Below, in pieces: positions 22,949 through 27,110 of a DNA stretch of 27,110 nt. The notes beneath the pieces were generated by a model, which was not told where the DNA came from, did not search any database, and was given only the letters and a program-made list of their open reading frames with translations. Numbering within the stretch: position 1 is the first letter of the stretch; each line of letters begins with the position of its first letter. The translations under genes and the position numbers were made by a program. The stretch lies in assembly GCA_035495815.1 (NCBI GenBank), contig DATJFH010000323.1:1-27110 (forward strand), read 5' to 3'. Source of the DNA: DATJFH01 sp035495815 (GTDB lineage: Bacteria; Acidobacteriota; Terriglobia; Bryobacterales; Bryobacteraceae).

Positions 22949-25900
22949 GCGAGCTGACCCGGATCATCCAGTCGCAGGATCCTGAAATCCGCAACCGCTC
23001 GCTCGAAGGATTCTGCCGCTCGGCCGGCGCGCGCGAACTGCTCGACGAGTGCAACGCGCTCGACCGCTTCCGCCGCGTGAGCGACAACCTGTACGAGCGC
23101 GTCCGCGCGCAGTTTTTCCTTTACGCCATTCACCGCTTCCATCTTCCTTACAAGAAGGGCGTGCGGAACGGCGGGTTGATTCCGTACGCCGCCAGCGCCG
23201 GGCTTTTGAAGCGGCGCTTCGACGAGGCGATCGAGATTCTGCTGGCCGCCCAATCGGCCGAGGGCTGCGGCGCGGCGCTCTCGAGCGGGCTGGCAGCCGC
23301 ATACTACGGCCTGGGATTCCAGACACTGGCGGACCAGGTGCGGCGGAGCGTGCGGTCGGTGCGGGGGAATCAGTGGATGTCGCGCATCGGGCATCCCTCG
23401 GACTACCCGTTGACGATACGCCGCGAGATGCGGTTGCAGCAGCGTCCGGGATTGTATCCGATCTTGCGGGAGACCACGCCGGTGCGGATGGACCTCTCGC
23501 ACAGCGGCTGGAGCGACATCTTCTTTCTGGGCATGGATTACCCGGAAGGAGCGCGCGTGCTGAACGTGTCGATCGACCTCGCGCTGCGCGGCACGGGCGG
23601 GCCGCAGCCCCCGGTGGAGGCGTATTTCCGGGTGATCGACGAGCCGGTGGCGCGGCTGACCAGCGTCGACCTGGGGGCGACGGCGGACGTGGCCAGCTTC
23701 GCCGAGATGTTCGATTTCGCGCGGGACTACCTGGGGCTGCTCAAAGCGGCGGTCATCGCATCGGGCATCGTGCCGCAGGCGATGGAAGGGTCGCCGGAGC
23801 CGCTGGCGGACCTGCTGAGCCGGCTGGCGGGGCCGGGGCGCGGCATCGAAATCGTGAGCAGGGTGCGCGACATTCCCAAGGGGTCGCGGCTGGCGGTTTC
23901 GACGAACCTGCTGGCCTGCCTGATCTCGGCGTGCATGCGGGCGACGGGCCAGATCCACGCGCTGACGGGAACGCTCGAAGAGAGCGACCGCAGGCTGATC
24001 GCGGCGCGGGCGATTCTGGGGGAGTGGATCGGCGGATCGGGCGGCGGCTGGCAGGATTCCGGCGGCGTCTGGCCGGGCATGAAACTGATCGAGGGCGTGC
24101 AGGCGGGCACGGATGATCCGGAATTCGGAATCAGCCGGGGCTGCCTGCTTCCCCGGCATCACGTGTTTTCAGAAGACGAGGTCCCGGCGGAGGCGCGGCG
24201 GAAGCTGCAGGAGAGCCTGGCGCTGGTCCATGGCGGGATGGCGCAGGACGTCGGGCCCATTCTGGAGATGGTGACCGAGAAATACCTGCTGCGGTCGGAA
24301 GCGGAGTGGGAAGGCCGGCGCGAGGCCATGAGGATTCTCGATCAGATCGTGGCGGACCTACGGGCCGGAAACGTGCGGGGACTGGGCGCGGCCACGCAGC
24401 GCAACTTTTCCGGTCCGATCCAGACGATCATCCCCTGGGCGAGCAATCTATACACCGAGACGCTGATCAGCCGGGTGACCGCCGAAATGGGTGGAGACTT
24501 CTGGGGCTTCTGGATGCTCGGTGGCATGTCGGGCGGAGGGATGGGGTTCATCTTCGATCCGCGGCGGAAGGCGAAGGCGCAGGACCGGCTGCAAACGATA
24601 CTGAGCGAGACGAAGCGCCGCTTGGAACACGCAGTCCCGTTTGCTATGGAGCCGGTGGTGTACGATTTTGCCATCAACGATCAGGGCACGCGCGCGGAGC
24701 TGCTGGACAGCGACACGGGCTTGATGCCGGCGGCCTATTACAGCCTGATGGTTCCGCCGCTGCTGCGAATCGAAGCACGCAACCTGACTCTGGCGCGCCG
24801 CGCGGAGCTCGACCGCTTCGGCGCGGCCTGCCGCAAGTCGCCGGAGCTGACGGGCATGGTGCAGAATCTGTTCGAGCGGATGCTGCCCCAGGCGGCGGGT
24901 GACGAAGCAGGCAAGACGCAGAGCCTGCAGGATCTGCTCGAGCGGCACGGCTTCGACCGCGTGCAGCACGAGCGCATCCAGGGCGATTTGCGCAGCGGGC
25001 GCATCGGACTGGCGCAGAACCGGCTCCCGGCAAGCGCCACGATAGAAGACGTCCGGCCGGGCGATGTATTCGACGCCACTGGCGCGCTGGACGGACATTT
25101 CGCGCGTCTGGGGATGGAAGCTCTGCGGGCCGGGCAGGCGGCGGTGGTCTCGCTGGCGGGAGGGGCGGGCACGCGATGGACGCGCGGGGCGGGCGTGGTA
25201 AAGGCTCTGAATCCGTTTTGCAAGCTGGCGGGACGGCATCGCAATTTCATCGAGGTCCACCTGGCCAAGAGCCGCCGCACCAACCGGCTTTGCGGCTGCC
25301 CCGTGCCGCACGTCATCACCACCAGCTATCTCACGCACGAAGCCGTCGGCCAGTATCTGGAGGCCGAAGGCAATTACGGCTACGACGGGCCGCTGCTGCT
25401 CTCGCAGGGCCGGAGCATCGGGCTGCGGCTGATCCCGATGGCGCGGGACCTGCGCTTCGCCTGGGAGGAGATGCCGCAGCAGACCCTGGACGAGCAGAAG
25501 CAGAAGATGCGGGAGAGCCTGCACGCGGCGCTGATCGGATGGGCCCGGCAGGCGGGCGAGGGCGCCGATTACACCGATAATCTGCCGGCGCAATGCCTGC
25601 ATCCGACCGGGCACTGGTACGAAGTCCCCAACATGCTGCGCAACGGCGTGCTGGCGGCGCTGCTCGAGCAGCGTCCACAGCTGCGGTACCTGATGCTGCA
25701 CAACATCGACACGCTTGGGGCTAACCTGAGCCCGGAGATGCTGGGCGCGCATATCGACACAGGCGCGGGCATGACGACGGAGGTGATCGCGCGCCACATA
25801 GACGACCGGGGCGGCGGGCTGGCGCGGATCGACGGGCGGGTGCGTCTGATCGAAGGGCTGGCCCTGCCGGACGAGAAGGTCGAATCGGCGCTGTCTTACT

Positions 25901-26262
25901 ACAACACGAGCACGACGTGGATCGAAGTGGACCAGCTTCTGGCGGCGTTCTCGCTCCGGCGCGGCGATTTGGAGGACCAAGAAAAGGTGGCCGGGGCCAT
26001 ACGCAATCTGGCGGCGCGCATGCCGACATACATCACGCTGAAGGACGTCAAGAAGCGGTGGGGTAAGGGACAGGAAGATATTTTTCCGGTGGCGCAATTC
26101 GAGAAACTGTGGGGTGACATGACGGCGCTGGCGGATCTGAACTGCCGTTTCATGGTTGTTCCGCGGGAGCGCGGGCAGCAGATCAAGGAACCGGCGCAAC
26201 TGGACGGCTGGCTGCGCGACGGCTCGGCGGCGTATGTCGATGCGTTGTGCCAGTGGTCGTAG
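22945..26262 (+). CDS. GHMP-kinase-like / UDP-sugar pyrophosphorylase-like fusion
   Basis: This is a 1105-residue cytoplasmic protein. The middle region resembles fucokinase-type GHMP kinases: IPKGSRLAVSTNLLA (310-324) at the phosphate-loop position, GGGWQDSGG (366-374), and GGMSGGGMGF (526-535) as the third motif. The C-terminal part resembles eukaryotic-type UDP-glucose pyrophosphorylases: AVVSLAGGAGTRW (733-745), Lys753, HPTGHWYEVPN (886-896) and HNIDTLGA (919-926). This suggests phosphorylation of a sugar followed by uridylyl transfer, as in FKP-type enzymes but in the opposite order. The kinase P-loop departs from the usual PKGSGLGTSS, so kinase activity is doubtful. The first 200 residues are not recognised. 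It overlaps the upstream nucleotidyltransferase by 4 nt. Confidence 0.8.
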   Translation: MSELTRIIQSQDPEIRNRSLEGFCRSAGARELLDECNALDRFRRVSDNLYERVRAQFFLYAIHRFHLPYKKGVRNGGLIPYAASAGLLKRRFDEAIEILLAAQSAEGCGAALSSGLAAAYYGLGFQTLADQVRRSVRSVRGNQWMSRIGHPSDYPLTIRREMRLQQRPGLYPILRETTPVRMDLSHSGWSDIFFLGMDYPEGARVLNVSIDLALRGTGGPQPPVEAYFRVIDEPVARLTSVDLGATADVASFAEMFDFARDYLGLLKAAVIASGIVPQAMEGSPEPLADLLSRLAGPGRGIEIVSRVRDIPKGSRLAVSTNLLACLISACMRATGQIHALTGTLEESDRRLIAARAILGEWIGGSGGGWQDSGGVWPGMKLIEGVQAGTDDPEFGISRGCLLPRHHVFSEDEVPAEARRKLQESLALVHGGMAQDVGPILEMVTEKYLLRSEAEWEGRREAMRILDQIVADLRAGNVRGLGAATQRNFSGPIQTIIPWASNLYTETLISRVTAEMGGDFWGFWMLGGMSGGGMGFIFDPRRKAKAQDRLQTILSETKRRLEHAVPFAMEPVVYDFAINDQGTRAELLDSDTGLMPAAYYSLMVPPLLRIEARNLTLARRAELDRFGAACRKSPELTGMVQNLFERMLPQAAGDEAGKTQSLQDLLERHGFDRVQHERIQGDLRSGRIGLAQNRLPASATIEDVRPGDVFDATGALDGHFARLGMEALRAGQAAVVSLAGGAGTRWTRGAGVVKALNPFCKLAGRHRNFIEVHLAKSRRTNRLCGCPVPHVITTSYLTHEAVGQYLEAEGNYGYDGPLLLSQGRSIGLRLIPMARDLRFAWEEMPQQTLDEQKQKMRESLHAALIGWARQAGEGADYTDNLPAQCLHPTGHWYEVPNMLRNGVLAALLEQRPQLRYLMLHNIDTLGANLSPEMLGAHIDTGAGMTTEVIARHIDDRGGGLARIDGRVRLIEGLALPDEKVESALSYYNTSTTWIEVDQLLAAFSLRRGDLEDQEKVAGAIRNLAARMPTYITLKDVKKRWGKGQEDIFPVAQFEKLWGDMTALADLNCRFMVVPRERGQQIKEPAQLDGWLRDGSAAYVDALCQWS

Positions 26263-26378
26263 AGAGCGCATGCTATTTGGCGTAGATCGCATCGCCACGA
26301 ATGTATGCCTGGCGAGCTGGCCGGCGGGGTCGATTCGGCCCGGCGCGGGAGTCTATCATGTGGAAAGGAATTAAAGCC

Positions 26379-26705
26379 ATGAACTCAAGCACCATGACAG
26401 ACGTCTTTTCGACCAGGAGCAATGGATGGCGTTTGGCCACAATGGAGGCCCTTACTCTACCGGTCGCCGTGGAAGGCACAAGCAGGCTCGGCTACGCGGC
26501 AGGCATGCTTCTCCCGCCCGGCGCTGTATTGTTGACGGCATATTCGGGAGGGGCGGTCGCCATGCAGGTGAGGCCGGGAGACCCGCTCTTTACGTGTACG
26601 TTGTTTCCCAGCTACTTCGCCGCGGTCATCTGGGGTGGGCTAAGGCTGCGGGACCGACGGGTCCGCGGACTGTCGGAGTACGGGAATCGGGGAGGCGCTC
26701 GATGA
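26379..26705 (+). CDS. DoxX-like membrane protein, internally shortened
   Basis: This is a 108-residue frame. The C-terminal half, YSGGAVAMQVRPGDPLFTCTLFPSYFAAVIWGGLRLRDRR, closely resembles the end of DoxX_2-type membrane proteins, and LPVAVEGTSRLGY matches their loop after the first helix. Family members normally have about four membrane helices and 120-145 residues. Here the first helix and most of the second or third appear lost: LLPPGAVLLTAYSGG runs two family segments together. The frame stays open, so it is either a recently shortened gene or a pseudogene. ATG 26379 has AAGGA 9 nt upstream; ATG 26358 is an alternative. The stop overlaps the next ATG as ATGA, coupling it to the VOC gene. 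The comparison relies on remembered family sequence. Confidence 0.6.
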   Translation: MNSSTMTDVFSTRSNGWRLATMEALTLPVAVEGTSRLGYAAGMLLPPGAVLLTAYSGGAVAMQVRPGDPLFTCTLFPSYFAAVIWGGLRLRDRRVRGLSEYGNRGGAR

Positions 26706-27110
26706 CGAATCACTCCCGAAAGATTTTTGTCAATCTGGCCGTCCGCGACTTGCCGCGGTCGATGGATTTCTTCCGCCACCTCGGCTTCGAGTTCAACCCG
26801 AAGTTCACGGACGACAAGGCAGCCTGCATGATCGTCAGCGAGGAGGCTTTCGTCATGCTGCTGACAGAACCGTTTTTCCAGACGTTTACCACGCGGGAGA
26901 TCTGCGATACGAAGTCCCAAACAGAGGGTCTGTTCGCGCTTTCCTGCGGGAGCCGCGCCGAAGTTGACGAGATGGTGCGGAAAGCGATCGGGGCGGGCGG
27001 CAGAGAGGCAATGAAACCCATCGATCACGGGTTCATGTACGGATGGAGTTTTTACGATCCGGACGGACATCACTGGGAGGTGATGTGGATGGATCCGAAG
27101 ACGATGCCGC
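26702..27110 (+). CDS. VOC-family protein (PhnB/lactoylglutathione-lyase-like), 3' end missing
   Basis: The frame starts at ATG 26702 inside the upstream stop (ATGA) and runs off the window after 136 residues, so only a short tail is missing. KIFVNLAVRDLPRSMDFFRHLGF opens a typical VOC module, and FMYGWSFYDPDGHHWEVMWMDP closes it with the usual Glu ligand. The first-strand His ligand position is Asn11, as in many members of this soil-bacterial subgroup, so the classic glyoxalase metal site is incomplete and activity as glyoxalase I is unlikely. Coupling to a DoxX-like gene is common for such small proteins. No substrate is known. Confidence 0.88.
   Translation, partial: MTNHSRKIFVNLAVRDLPRSMDFFRHLGFEFNPKFTDDKAACMIVSEEAFVMLLTEPFFQTFTTREICDTKSQTEGLFALSCGSRAEVDEMVRKAIGAGGREAMKPIDHGFMYGWSFYDPDGHHWEVMWMDPKTMP

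Overview
The window looks like a chromosomal segment from an Acidobacteriota member of the Solibacter/Bryobacter type. The main evidence is two large secreted proteins that end in the TIGR03437-type C-terminal domain (a GxxNAASxxxxxLAPGxxxxxxG pattern), which is strongly expanded in that group. High GC content and long antisense shadow frames fit this. There are no rRNA or tRNA genes, no CRISPR array, no insertion sequence and no prophage genes. I infer the taxonomy from domain style only.

Layout. 1-274: end of a VOC (glyoxalase-fold) gene. 295-774 (-): an OsmC-family thiol peroxidase gene with an in-frame TGA exactly where the peroxidatic cysteine should be, followed by a 7-bp hairpin with a UGGAG loop. 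I read it as a selenocysteine gene. 792-1094 (+): a small CPCC protein, divergent from the OsmC gene across 17 bp. 1099-4230 (-): a tightly overlapping operon, in transcription order egtD (histidine trimethylase), then ATPase, permease and lipoprotein of a betaine-type (QAT) ABC transporter. 4366-4713 (-): MmcQ/YjbR-like protein. 4738-6714 (+): secreted VOC-VOC-mutarotase-like fusion. 6862-7779 (-): Tat-exported amidohydrolase. 8000-8425 (+): HIT hydrolase, convergent with a PilZ protein at 8420-8806 (-).

8936-18307 (+) holds a secreted astacin metalloprotease, a serine beta-lactamase-like hydrolase, a GalT-like uridylyltransferase and a 1430-residue NHL/BACON/TIGR03437 surface protein. 18483-21887 (-) is a fused indolepyruvate:ferredoxin oxidoreductase with a good sigma70-type promoter. 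22115-26262 (+) is a two-gene operon: a UTP-sugar nucleotidyltransferase overlapping a GHMP-kinase-like/UDP-sugar-pyrophosphorylase fusion. 26379-26705 is a shortened DoxX-like gene overlapping a final VOC gene cut by the window edge.

The strongest points for follow-up are the candidate OsmC selenoprotein with its bacterial SECIS-like hairpin; egtD coupled to a betaine-class transporter, suggesting hercynine or ergothioneine transport; and a recurrent TAnnnT hexamer 6-8 nt before start codons without a Shine-Dalgarno sequence, suggesting leaderless transcripts. Also of interest are the kinase/pyrophosphorylase fusion with an eroded phosphate loop and a nested inverted repeat between convergent genes. 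No gap longer than 300 bases lacks a gene.
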